Source: Macrobrachium rosenbergii
Taxonomy: Eukaryota > Arthropoda > Malacostraca > Decapoda > Palaemonidae
Direction of reading: 5' to 3'
DNA: 64,000 bases
Assembly: GCF_040412425.1 (NCBI RefSeq)
Contig: NC_089795.1
Location: 85,048,663-85,112,662 of the forward strand
In this document: positions 10,020 through 21,139 of the stretch, one piece after another
How positions within the stretch are numbered: the first letter of the stretch is position 1
Layout of the letters: the number at the start of each line of letters is the position of its first letter
The notes under the pieces: generated by a model
What the model saw: the letters and a program-made list of their open reading frames with translations, nothing else
What the model was told of the DNA's origin: nothing
Databases searched by the model: none
Translations under genes and position numbers: made by a program

Positions 10020-11982
10020 TTACCTCCCTCTCATTTTCGCATGGTGCGGCCGGGGCGAATGCTGGGAAGGACTGGGGCTCGGCTCTGGAGTAGAATTTGG
10101 TGGTCTTGGTGGGCGAGGACTAGGAGTTCTTGCTGACCTGGAAAGAAGAGATGCATCACTTGACGGACATGGTTCATGATTGCGAATGTTTAACTCAGTT
10201 GAATTGTTCCACTGACGATTGATTATTCATGACATAGCATCCCTTACTGAAAATTAACCAAGAAGTCTAATATCAGTTATTGACACTTCAGTAGCAGCTG
10301 ACTTTAAGCATGGAAAAGGTGTTTAGTGGAATATGTTTATGTGAAAGAAAGTATAGTACGTAGAAAAAAAATACCGCTGTTGCTACGGAAAACTCTTCTG
10401 CTACCTTGGCCTTGGACTTAATCTGTGCCTCCCTGAGGGAGATGGTGGTTGTGCCAGTGGCTGGTTTAAAGATATTGGTGATACCGATCTCCTTGGGGAT
10501 GCCAGTCTCTGTGTGAGACCTCGACTGCGCAGTGGCGGTGATACAGATCTTCGGCTTGGTGTTGGTGGCGTAGATCTGGAATGGTGGCGCAAGGGGGGAG
10601 ATACAGAGCGTCTTACTGTTGAAGGAGAGTGGAGCCGATCTTGTGGAGATACAGAGCGCCTTGGTGATGGGGGGTATTGGTTGTGAGCTGCTCTATGACG
10701 ACTGGAAGGTGTTGCTGGGCACGGAGGTGTTGGTGGTCTAGGTGGTGGAGTAGTGGGTGCCACACGAGTTAAACTTATGGGGCTTGATGAGGCACGAGTC
10801 CGCCAAGACAGCACCTGGGGAGGGATGTCCCCATGAGGAACAGAGGTAGAGTTAATATTTGGATTATTAGGATAATGCTGTGTAGAAGATGATATACCTG
10901 CTGATGCTCCAGAATGTCCATTTGAAGATAAAGGTGGTGGCCATGGAGACAGAGACAAGCTGGCACCAATAGCAGTGGAAGAAGATGATGGTGAAATGCT
11001 AGGACCCATAGCAGCTGAATTAGGAGAATCACATTGCCAAGATAATCCAACAGCACCCTCAGAAGATTCCTGACACCAAGATGTGGATGAAGATTCAACA
11101 TCTAAGGAGGAATTGACTGGATCCCGTGGGCAAGATGATGTTGAAGCAGTAGGCTCTCCTACATGAATGTCTGACTCCTCTGAGGCCCACCTGGATCTAC
11201 AGCTACTTCTATCGCTATGCTTATGGGACTCAGGAGATCCCGTGGAACTTACATCGTTAGTTCCAGCACTACCATGATACACCTCTGAAGTCCAGTGGGA
11301 TGATGAACTTTCTGATTTGGTATTGTTTTTGGAACAGTTGACCTGCCATGTTGAGCGTGACACCATGGTTTCACCCACAGCACTGGGAGGAATATCTTGA
11401 GTAGCATGAGAAAAAGATGGTATTGCAGCACCTTCAGATGAATCTGCTGGCCACTCACATCCTGCTTCATTATCTACAGAATTGACATGGTTACTGGATG
11501 AAAAAGGTGGCATATCAACATCCATGTTAGAGCTTGAGACTTCTGAGGAAAAGGGGTTTGGTGAGCATGAAGACTGGAAAGTAGCTGCAGAATCTAACTT
11601 GCTTTTCGAAGAGCTCGGGCACTGGTCTAGTGAAGCTGGAAATGCCACTGGAAAGCAATCAATACTGTGGTTACTTGACTCTTCGACCATTGCTTCACCA
11701 TTAGCAGGTCCCAACCCATCCTGCGAAGACATCAGTGGAACTGAAAAAGAACTGGTGGAGGAAGTAGGTTCCATAGAAGCATTAGCCATTGATGATGATA
11801 TAGAGGACATTGCTGAAGAGAAGGGTGAAGTCCCAGGCACAGAGGGAGAGACTTCAGAGAAGTCAGATATATTTTCTCTTGGGATATCATGGCAATCATC
11901 AGAGGACGATGGGAGTGATTCAGGAGATGGAGGGGGTGTAGGGGATGATGGGTTGTTCATGGTGAAAACGTCGGGGCATCTC
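10020..11982 (-). CDS. Ser/Pro-rich protein with RRSVSP motifs (C-terminal two exons, 5' partial)
   Basis: Exon n-1 spans 11982 to 10405 (1578 nt). It follows an excellent acceptor (a T-rich tract, then TTCGCAG) and ends at AAG|GTAGCA. The last exon, 10137 to 10020, follows CTTTCCAG and ends in TAA. The split codon AG|G restores Arg, and the second exon continues the same composition (SARTPSPRPPRPPNSTPEP...). That continuity is the main evidence for the join. If the intron were retained, translation would stop at TAG 10401-10403. The frame is open 5' of the first internal ATG (reading RCPDVFT before MNNPSSPTPPPSPES), so more N-terminal exons lie upstream and were not found. The visible 564 residues are dominated by Ser, Pro and Thr. 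The last ~130 turn basic, with RRSVSP four times among SP/RS dipeptides, like substrates of proline-directed or SR-protein kinases. No globular domain is visible, so it is probably disordered. Nuclear or RNA-processing function is only a guess from composition. Confidence 0.8.
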
Positions 11983-13610
11983 CTGCGAAAAGAAAAAAAA
12001 AGTGCGTATGAGATTATGATGCAAAAGGTTTGGACAACTAGTTAGCTAAGACTAAATCAAACATTATAACATATTACAGTGTACTGTTAGCCCTGAATAT
12101 AATTCAGGAATCAAATATGGAATGACATTAGAAGGTTATCTTCATAAATCTAGAAGAAGGGAAACTTGTGGTTCAGTTCATAAAATAAACTCATTAACTT
12201 GTGAGTTCATCCATGGTATTCTTCCTTTCTAGTGAAACCATTGTAAAAAGTGGTAGAGAGGTGACCTCTTTCATTTCATTGTCGATTACCATGACCATTG
12301 CAGCACCAGTTTTATGTGTAAAATTCACAAATAAATGAGTCTCTTTCTTCTTCCATATCCTGCCTACAGAAATAATTGAATTCATAAGTCATTTTAGTAA
12401 ATACTACATAACAAATTTCTAACTTAGTCTAGAGCTGGATCCCCTGCTGATGAGTTGCAAAGGGCTACAAAATGTTTTTGGGGTCATAGAACCGTCTGTA
12501 AATTTTTAAAAAATTTGGAATCATCAAGAATTACCAAGTGGTAAGCATCCTGACTAAGCAATATTTAAACATTTTCCTTCCACTAAAAATCTTAAAATTA
12601 ATCTCAGGTATGACTAGGTACCGCATACGATTCCCTGCTGAGTGTGCGTTACACCTCATTATTTTTTTTCAAGAAAGCAATGCAGAAAAATTTTTTAAAT
12701 AAAAAACCAACAAGCACAAGACCCGTTTCATGGAAAACCACTTACACAATTCTTATCCCATCCCAAGTTATAAAATAGGTTGGATTTGGTAAATACATAG
12801 CCATGAATTATCTGAGCTGGCTGTGAAACCACAAGCATGACAGAATGTCAGTAAGGTCTGAGAAATATGTGAGGAAGGATGAGTTTAGGAATTTCTGTGG
12901 AAATTTTCTCCCCAAATTGTCTGTGTCAATTCTCAAAGGGTTTAAAACTCTCAATTACGTATTATTAAATGATCTCTTTGAAGCTGGGGATTCAACAATT
13001 CTGAATACTGGAAAATACAGCTGTAAGGCCAAAAAGATTGGCAACTACTGGCCTTAAGAGTAAGAATTCACTTAAAAATGTGAGAATTTTAAAAATAAAA
13101 ATGGGTCACAACTTAATGCGGAGAAAAATTCAATTGGATTTCATGTAGTAATCAACTTTACTCTTGTATATATAAACTTTAAGAGTTGAGTTGACTGTTG
13201 TAAATTACAAAAAATCAGCAGCCAGTCCTTCTCATAAAACATTTAAAACCTATAAAACTATGAATTGCATTTGTTTTCTCTCAAACCCATTCATTTACAA
13301 AACCCTACTAGCACATCCAAGACGAAGAACACTTTCACCTAGTCTGGCTGATGTCAATAATAGTGGGTCAAGCGGTAAATAAATGAGAAAACTATTTCCA
13401 ATTGCTGACCTCATTAAGGATATTACCTGAGAACAAATGGATATTGTAACCATGATCAGCAAGGTAACCAGGTTTTTAGACATTGCTCACTGGGAAGTGG
13501 CTAGAATGAGCCTATTGTACAGGCAACTGTACAGTCAGATTCCCGTCCTGTGAACCCAGGACCCCACTAGGAGCTAAGACTTTTGTGAAGACTTTGCATC
13601 CAGATACTGT
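11983..13610. other. Intron or 5' flank of the Ser-rich gene, no exon identified
   Basis: Upstream exons of the minus-strand gene should lie here or beyond. A 63-codon minus frame at 12194-12385 has an acceptor-like TTTCTGTAG and basic/hydrophobic content (RIWKKKETHLFVNF). None of its possible donors gives the phase needed to join 11982, so it is not called. The rest is AT-rich. Confidence 0.4.
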
Positions 13611-13642
13611 GTGTGTGTGTATGTGTCTGTGTGTGTGTGTGA

Positions 13643-13671
<29 letters not shown>
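13611..13671. repeat. (TG)n microsatellite
   Basis: About 60 bases of TG with a few interruptions. The Cys-Val and Thr-His frames across it are artefacts. Confidence 0.9.
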
Positions 13672-13673
<2 letters not shown>

Positions 13674-14339
13674 TTCTGCCATAAGCATCATATTCCTGCT
13701 CCCAAAGTTTGGTGACATTTCAACCATTTTAGCATTTTTCAAAATTACATATCAAAATAATTCATCCTGCTCTATCAATTATGGTACAACCAAAATCATT
13801 CATTTATATTTGCCAACTGTCAGCTATTGTGTATGCCTGCTTGGTGCAAATCTGGCTTATAGAATCACAACGTTCTTTGACCAGGCGTAACTCATGTTTA
13901 ACTGGTTTAAGTAGTTTTTGCAGTCATTGGTATAATTGTGACCTATTTCGGTATTTCTTATGTAATCAAGTAGTTCCCTATTTTATTGGCAACAGTCATT
14001 CTTATCCTTCAAACTGCCACCTTATTACTTCAATTATTGTGCTTACTACTCAACTCTCACTTTCTCAAGACACATGAAATAAATTGTGTTTTTCCCTATT
14101 GCCAATTTGCTTTATACATCAAGCTCACTAGGGACTTCCATCCCTTTGTAACTAATGTTTGGGCACCTCAACAGGATACAAGAGAATCCTTTGCGGGATA
14201 CTTTAATGCCTATAAGACATCTGACAGTTTATGTTGGCCAAAGTTCTTGCTTATACTTCTACTCCTCTCTGTAAAATAATTTCCAGCATTCTACTTGAAA
14301 ACTGCTCTATACTTGTAAAATGTGTAACAGATTCTGCCA

Positions 14340-14700
14340 TATTTTCAGTAAAGGCCCTCAAGGTTCTGTTTTTGCAACTGCAATCTTCCTTTCTGTATCA
14401 ATAACTTTCTCTAAACTACCTCTTTTCTTACTCCTGCATTGTATATTCTTCCTTTATTCACCTCCCAGCCATCCTATATTGTTTGCGCATTAGACATGAA
14501 ACAGTTCTTCCATCCTCTGTAACCTCAGATCTTGAAAACTCATCTGAATGGGGAACCCATAACTTAGTCGAGTTTGACTACTCCAAGAAATCATTTGTTT
14601 CTGACGTTCTTCATCTTCAGATCTGTTCGTTCAGTTTCTTGGAATGCACTGAAATTGTCATTCTACCAAGTCTCTAAATTTTCATAACACTACAAACTCT
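14340..14700 (+). pseudogene. Decayed LINE reverse transcriptase fragment
   Basis: In the plus strand, CCTCAAGGTTCTGTTTTT reads PQGSVF, the RT motif PQGSVL. About 160 bases later SSDLENSSEWGTHNLVEFDY matches the conserved block SSDLE.ISEWG..NLV.FN..K of crustacean LINE polymerases. Several frameshifts separate the blocks, and no YADD core survives in between. Flanking sequence on both sides (about 13.8-15.2 kb) may be more of the same element but is too decayed to align by eye. Confidence 0.6.
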
Positions 14701-15979
14701 CTCTTTTGAGATCTCATGCTGTTCAAATTACGAGGCAGACTGCGTCTAAGAAATGGTGTATTTTCAAGCGTTACATTTTCCATTTTATTTACTAAAGCTT
14801 TATACTAGCCTTAAGTGCTCTTTGGGATATTGCTGTGATATTTGTTGTGCCTTTGGCTCACTTCAAGACAGGAACGAATTATGGGCAATTTGGCAATCCT
14901 CTTCTGTTCTGTGTTGCAACTTCTCTTCAGTTTTCTATAAAATTTCTGTCACTATTCCACTGAACTAGTTAGACACAGTCATCACTTCTTTTTCAGGTGG
15001 TTTCATAAGAACCACAAACTCTCCGACCTCCTGCCCCAACCTATTTACTTGTGAAAATCAATAGTCCTCAGCTTTCCACTGTCTCTAGGGGCTTCAGTTT
15101 TCAACAGCACTCATAATGTCCAACCTTTCAAGAGGCTGGGCTGGATAAGGACATTAGGTTGCTGTACCACAAAAGCTTTCTGTAGAAAGCTATCTTACTT
15201 CGAGAGGCTTTTGAGAAATAAAGGGAATATGCTTTTGATATCTCTACTAATAGCTCTACAATTGCCTTCAAAGAGCGTCTTTTGGCAGGAAAAAAGAAAA
15301 TACTCTTCTTCAGTGGCTCTAGTGATGTCCTCTCTACAAACGCTCACTGAAGCGTTTAAAGAAAATCCCACAATAGCCTCCAATGATGGTCTGCAATAAA
15401 AAAGGGTTCTTTATAAACTCTTGTGGCTGTTTCTGTTAATTCTGTTGTTTCACTCAACTAAGCCCATGTTCATTCAGGCTCTCCTCGAGATATGAAACTT
15501 CTATTTGAATGGTTAACCAAAACTTAAGGCCCATTTTCCGTAACTCAGAGCTAAGGCTTACTTGAAATGTCTACAGTCATCTGCCATGGAAATAAAACTG
15601 ATCTAGGCCTATATTGGTCTTGCTTCAAAAACTTCACAACCTTAACTCATTCTGTTTCCAGATTTGTTTAAGCAAATAACCTTTTCTGGCAAATGAATGT
15701 GTAAAATCCTTAAAATAAACTAATATTGATAGAATGATGCTTTTCTGGGATACTAGAGCCAGGTTTCCTCTAACCTAAATGAACACATCAGATTGTGATG
15801 TAGAGCTCCTCATGCCTTGCACCCTTCAGCAAGTTACAGTGCTTACTGTACTTTTCACTTTTAAACAAACCTCACATAAAAATCAAAAGTACATAAAGCA
15901 AACGTTGACAAAAATGTCTAATCCATTAGCTTCCGGAATGTCAAAGTGTCAACAGCGAAACTGTAATTCAGCCAAGACT
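14701..15979. other. Intergenic, probably eroded LINE continuation
   Basis: Scattered short frames (62-71 codons) occur on both strands without recognisable domains. Codons such as those around 14753-15400 could be the C-terminal part of the LINE at 14340, but I cannot anchor any motif. Confidence 0.35.
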
Positions 15980-16197
15980 GAGTTGGTTTGCATGCCTCAT
16001 GAAGAGGGGGAGATGAGTGACGAAAGAAAGATTATGGAAACGGAAGTGCTAGGGACACGAAGGAGTGGATGGCCTAAGACTAGACGGAAAGACGGCATTT
16101 GAGAAGACACGGGCGAGACGAAGGATGGGCGACACAAGACAGAGATATCTGGAAAAAGGCTATTAAAAATATCGACCCGGACTACGAATCAAGCTAG
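15980..16197 (+). pseudogene. LINE C-terminal fragment (GRPKTRxKD block)
   Basis: Reads METEVLGTRRSGWPKTRRKD, matching the MEV.G.R.RGRPK.RW.D block found at the C-terminus of RTE-type endonuclease/reverse transcriptase proteins. After a stop and frameshift come RDIWKKAIKNIDPDYESS and a stop, which is the usual protein end. The related fragment at 28925-29349 keeps the block better. 5' truncated and inactive. Confidence 0.7.
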
Positions 16198-16199
16198 GA

Positions 16200-17309
16200 A
16201 AAAGAGGGCTTGTCCAATGGAACGTGAAGTTTTATAAGCAAAGATTTTGAGAGGGTTATAATCTACAGGGCAATCCACCCGGTCCCATTGAGAATGCGAA
16301 GTCAATCTCTTTTCGGAATGAACCCTTTGTTTTCATACACCCTTCAGACGGACCTGGTATCATTAAATATGATTAATAATGAAAATATGTAAAGAACGCA
16401 TTCATTTAACAAATGTATACTTGTAAGTCAGAGGTTAACCTCTACATTCAAATGTTTGACGAGACAGTAAATGTTTCAAAATCATATTCCCCGTATAAAG
16501 AAATAAAGCACTGGACACATCATTTCAAACCTGGTAATTACAAGTATTAAAATAAGATTAAATTGCTAATTGGATCTTTCGTCAAAACCTGACATTCGTA
16601 GAAGATGTCACAGAACCACTTAGCGTGACAACAAAGCTTTTATTTAGACCCAGCACGTTTTTCCCCCCTGAACACGAGACCCCATACTCAGTCATACAAC
16701 GCACTTCAATGCGCTCGAGAAAATAAAAAATGTCCCGTCATACATCTCTTAAACCAAAGTACATCCATCAAACTCTCACATCAACGAAAACGTCACATCT
16801 GAGCGACCGTGCAATAACAATTGACGAGCGATCAGCGAACTCTACCCAAGGAAAATAAACGCTTTTGGAAGACAATAAACATTTGTTGAATACTGCTCAC
16901 ATTCAATAGACTCCAGCAATGACGTAGACATTTCGTTTTATTTTGACAATCAGCGGAACTATGTGAATGGCCATTATGACCGATGAGACCCCGAGGGAGG
17001 TGAGATTGTGACGTAATACACGGCACGTGACACTGCTCGGCTGTTACGATAGAGATCGTACTGTAATGAAACTGTCAATGCCTTGACGTTACCGAAATTT
17101 ATCAACATTTATCGACTGCTTGTGAATGTTTGCTGTGTTTATTTACGGTATTCTTTTGGTTTATGTCTTCTTCTTGCGAATTGTTCAAGGAGAAAATTGC
17201 TTTGCAGTTTGTACACATGCTGAATACTGCTACTGTTACTACTACTGTTACTATTATTAATAATATTTCGACTCTTTCATCATCACGTCGGCTTCGTAAT
17301 AAAGATATA
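16200..17309. other. Intergenic, no supported gene
   Basis: Nothing coding is recognised. The 16,580-17,060 part is somewhat richer in CpG, and a 64-codon minus frame at 16832-17026 has no domain. Confidence 0.4.
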
Positions 17310-17870
17310 TGTGGGTATTACTTGTAAACTCAAAAAAGTGGATATTACTTGTAAACTACCAAAAAGCGGACATTACTTAAAACTAAAAAAAGTGGACATT
17401 ACTTTTAACTAAAAAAGCGGACATTACTGAAAACTAAAAAAGTGGACATTACTTATGAACTAAAGAAAGGACATTACTTGTGGTCTTTAATAATTTGGCT
17501 ATTGCTTGTAAACGCAAAAAAGCGGACATTACTTGTAAACTCAAAAAAACAGACATTACTTGTAACTCAGAAAAAATGGACATTACTTACAATCTTTCAA
17601 AATTTGGATATTACTTGTAATCTTTAAAAATTTGGATATTACTTGTAAACGCAAACAAGCGGATATTACTTGTAATTACAGAAAAAGTGGACATTACTTG
17701 TAATCTTGAAAATTTGGACATTTCTTATAAACTCAAAAAAAGTGGACATTACTTGTAAACACAGAAAAAGTGGACGTTACTTGTACTCCTTAAAAACGTG
17801 GACATTACTTGTAACTAACAAAGAAATGAACATAACTTGTAAACTCAGCACATTAGGCTTACTGGTACTT
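17310..17870 (+). repeat. Minisatellite, unit ~27 bp (GTGGACATTACTTGTAAACT)
   Basis: About 20 imperfect units of (A)n-GTGGACATTACTTGTAAAC(T/G)C. They vary in A-run length and in the GTGGAC/GCGGAC/TTGGAT start. The indels make the period irregular (about 24-32 bases). The frames at 17442-17930 are repeat artefacts. Confidence 0.85.
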
Positions 17871-18010
17871 CCGGAAAGATGCACCAAAGGAATACTTAGG
17901 CCTAATTCCTTTGTAACTTACGTTCTGTAAAATAACTTGATATCAGATGGGGTTATAGCCTATAATAATCTATATTAACTGACATATTTTAACATTAATA
18001 TTAAACAACT

Positions 18011-18396
18011 AAAAAATCCGCCGAAGTTCTTCTGCGCAATCGAGTTTTCTGTACAGCTGCTACAACGTATAATCAAGGCCACGGAAAACAGCTCTATCTT
18101 TCGGTGGTCTCGGCATAATGCTGTATGAGCCGCGGCCCATGAAACTTTACCCATGGCCCGGTTGTGGCCTATCCTATATCGTTGCCAGAAGCATGATTAT
18201 GGCTAACTTTAACCTTAAACAAAAACAAAACTACTAAGGTTAGAGGGCTGCAATTTGGTATGTTTGATGATTGGAGGGTGGATGATGAACATACCAATTT
18301 GCAGCCCTCTAGCCTCAGTAGTTTTTAAGATCTGAAGGAAAAAGCGCGGACGGACACACAAAGCCGGCACAATAGTTTTCTTTTACAGAAAACTAA
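18011..18396 (-). mobile_element. Hairpin-bearing ~400-bp repeat, copy 1
   Basis: Reverse-oriented copy of the element also at 49189 and 59406. Central inverted repeat: left arm about 18227-18264 (AAACTACTAAGGTTAGAGGG, then CTGCAATTTGGTATGTT) and right arm about 18287-18326 (AACATACCAATTTGCAGCCC, then TCTAGCCTCAGTAGTTT). One end carries AGTTTTCTGTA-type sequence. The other carries a second small hairpin around CGCCGAAGTTCTTCTGCGC. No ORF, so it is non-autonomous. Confidence 0.85.
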
Positions 18397-18717
18397 AAAC
18401 ATAAAAAAAGAACAAAACATATTAACCATATTAAACAATGAATTGGCAATACCAGTCAGCTGACACGTCCTTTCAAATAAAACTTATTTCATCATTTTGA
18501 AAATTAATAAGTTCGCATCCGATATGGTCCCGAGGTTCCTCAACAATCTTCATCCAGTCATGAACATCGTTCTAGCATGCGTAACCACAGATGCCGTAAC
18601 GCCAGATAAAATGTAATCAATCATTCGAAAATTGTTTCATTTGCCAATGACGAATTATTGAGGTCTTCCTCTTCTATCTTCCGTCGAACGCAAAATACAT
18701 TCCTATGAGATACAAAG

Positions 18718-18718
18718 C

Positions 18719-18775
<57 letters not shown>

Positions 18776-19080
18776 AGAGATACAAAGTAGAGAGAGAGAG
18801 AGAGAGAGAGAAGAGAACACATTCCTGTGATATACAAAGTCAAGAACACATTCCTATGACATACAAAGTAGAGAGAGAGAGAGAGAGGAACACATTCCTA
18901 TGATATACAAAGTCTTGAGAGAGAGAGAGAGAGAGAGAGAGGAACACATTCCTATGATATACAAAGTCTTGAGAAAGAGAGAGAGAGAGAGAGAGAGGAG
19001 CACATTCCTATGACATACAAAGTCTTGAGAGAGAGAGATTCCCATGATTTACAGTCTTGAGAGAGAGAAAGAGAGAAGTA
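18718..19080 (+). repeat. (GA)n-based minisatellite with GGAACACATTCCTATGATAT core
   Basis: A (GA)n tract of about 52 bases leads into repeated units of (GA)n, then GAACACATTCCTATGA(T/C)ATACAAAGTC. There are five to six units, each 55-70 bases long depending on the GA length. ACACATTCCTATGA repeats are nearly identical, so the array is young. Confidence 0.85.
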
Positions 19081-19370
19081 GCAACTTCAGTACGATTTGC
19101 CTGCCGCATCAAGACGTTAACTCAACGAAAATGAAAAACAATAAAAGATTCGAAATCTGCCATGCCACAGTTCACAATCGGAAATAGGCCAAGGTACCGA
19201 CATCTTTATAAATTTACGGTCGAGTCGATACAATTTTCATTAATAACACTACAACGATACGGATCCTTTAGCTGTAATGAATTTCAACACCTTTTGGAAA
19301 TGAGAACAGGCCAATCAATTGAAGGGTCACATTAGCCAACCCAGGCAGCATCACTGTGCTTGATGTTATC

Positions 19371-19866
19371 CAGATAATGGATAAATTTCGATTTACTATC
19401 CAGGAAATTGATAAATCTTGGTTTACTATCCAGGAAATTGATAAATTTCGGGTTACTATCCAGAAAATGGATAAATTTCGGTTTACTGTCCAGAAAATGG
19501 ATAAATTTCGGTTTACTATCCAGAAAATGGATAAATTTCGGTTTACTATCCAGAAAATGGATAAATTTCGGTTTACTATCCAGAAAATGGATAAATTTCG
19601 GTTAACTATCCAGAAAATGGATAGATTTCGATTTGCTATCCAGAAACTTGATAAATTTCGGTTTACTATCCAGCAAATGGATAAATTTCGGTTTATTATC
19701 CAGAAAATGAATAAATTTCGGTTTACTATCCAGAAAATGGATAAATTTCGGTTTACTATCCAAAAAAATTATAAATTTCGGTTTTCTATCCAGAAAACGG
19801 ATAATTTTCGGTTTACTATCCAAAAAAATGATAAATTTCCGTTTACTATCCAGAAAATGGATAAAT
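19371..19866 (+). repeat. 30-bp minisatellite, 16 units in perfect register
   Basis: Unit ATAAATTTCGGTTTACTATC plus CAGAAAATGG, repeated with substitutions but without a single insertion or deletion over about 480 bases. Because 30 is a multiple of 3, the plus strand carries a 177-codon open frame (19356-19889) of the decapeptide MDKFRFTIQK. Other frames, including one on the minus strand, are also open. It is therefore best read as a satellite, not a demonstrated gene. Confidence 0.9.
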
Positions 19867-20090
19867 TAATAAAGTTAATAAACTCTTGACTATAGCTTCT
19901 GCTTAAGATTGTTGCTAAGACGAAAATATATATACTCTAAATCAATAGATGGATAAATTAGCTATTTAATATTTTACCGTCGTTATTTTGAGCAAGCAAC
20001 TGTTGCTTGTTATCCTCGAAAGCTTCAGAGGCAAAAGAGTGTTAACTGACGAGAAGAGAAAAAGAGTCGAACACCTGGTACTGAGATTAA

Positions 20091-20093
<3 letters not shown>

Positions 20094-20168
<75 letters not shown>
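20094..20168. repeat. (TA)n microsatellite
   Basis: About 74 bases of TA directly abutting the palindrome at 20169-20306. Confidence 0.95.
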
Positions 20169-20172
<4 letters not shown>

Positions 20173-20306
20173 GCTTGAAAAGAAACGACAGGAGTGCCAA
20201 GTATTTTCATGTAATTATCACATCTTCGGGGATATCACTTTGTGCCCCGAAGATGTGTTAATTACACGACAGTGCTTGGCGCAATGTCGTTTCTTTTCGA
20301 TCTTTT
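20169..20306. repeat. Long palindrome adjoining (TA)n
   Basis: Left arm 20169-20231 and right arm 20245-20306 are near-complementary over about 62 bases (for example AAGAAACGACAGGAGTGCCA against TGCTTGGCGCAATGTCGTTT, and CACATCTTCGGGG against CCCCGAAGATGTG), with a 13-base loop. It could fold into a long hairpin. No ORF. It looks like a foldback or MITE-type element inserted at TA. Confidence 0.8.
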
Positions 20307-20779
20307 CCTGTGGCTTCAGCTGATAAACAAATCTCAAGTTTTCCTGTGCCATGTTTTCCACAACCTCCATTCATCAATGAGGTTCTGGGTCTTCCAACTC
20401 TCCTGGTGCCCACAGGAGCCCTTTCGAAACCATTACCAACTGGTCTCCTTACAATGATGTAAATGGCGTGTGCAAGCCACTACCATTTCCCCTACATCAT
20501 GATCTCATCTACCTATGAAGCTCTCATAATTTCCCTTATGGCGCCATTCCTCTTTCTAGCTTGCCTTGCTACTCTTAGTATTCATCTTGAAGATTTATTT
20601 AAAGAGTGAAAAAATATTACAGAATGTCATACTATGATTCATCATGTTCGTATAGCAATCAATTTGTACTACAGTAATGCAGACTCTTAGTTTCGTATGT
20701 AATTTCAGTCGATTTTATTAATTTTCTACATCTTACTAAGTCTGCCAATTGTCTTATTTGCTTTTTTCAGTCTTTAACT

Positions 20780-21135
20780 AACTTCAGATGCAAGAGAAAT
20801 GGTACTGGATTTCATCATTCCTAAATATTTGAAAGATTAAACTTCATTAATCATTTTTCTATCTAATGTCATTTCATCCCATTGTGTATACTAATCTGTC
20901 CTTCTCACTTCTGTTTTTCTCAGATTTATCTCCAGTCCCATCTCTCTAAATATTTAATATATTCCGTTAAGCAAGGTTTGTAAAGCTCGTGGTCATCTTC
21001 TGTTTACTCCAATCTAAATCTCCTCTTCCATCTCCAACCATTTTTATCATCATAGAATTCATGAGAAAGGCAAACAGCAAAGGTGACAAAACATTACCCT
21101 GTAGTACCTCACTATTCACTGGAGATTCTCTTAAC
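20780..21135 (-). pseudogene. Decayed non-LTR reverse transcriptase fragment
   Basis: The minus strand reads LQGNVLSPLLFAFLMNSMMI (RT motif LQGDVLSPLLFA), then KMVGDGRGDLDWSKQKM and TTSFTNLA. The next expected residues (YADD) are replaced by a stop. Same family as the fragment at 1190-1610. Confidence 0.7.
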
Positions 21136-21139
21136 ATTT

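Noticed and set aside
11482..12045. 187-codon plus-strand open frame
   Set aside because: It is the antisense shadow of the Ser-rich exon. The minus frame is longer, joins a second exon and has splice sites.
12194..12385. Upstream exon of the Ser-rich gene (RIWKKKETHLFVNF...)
   Set aside because: The acceptor is plausible, but no donor gives the phase required to join the exon beginning at 11982.
19356..19889. 177-codon frame as a bona fide gene
   Set aside because: It is entirely a 30-bp satellite. Two other frames over the same DNA are also open and there is no promoter or splice evidence.
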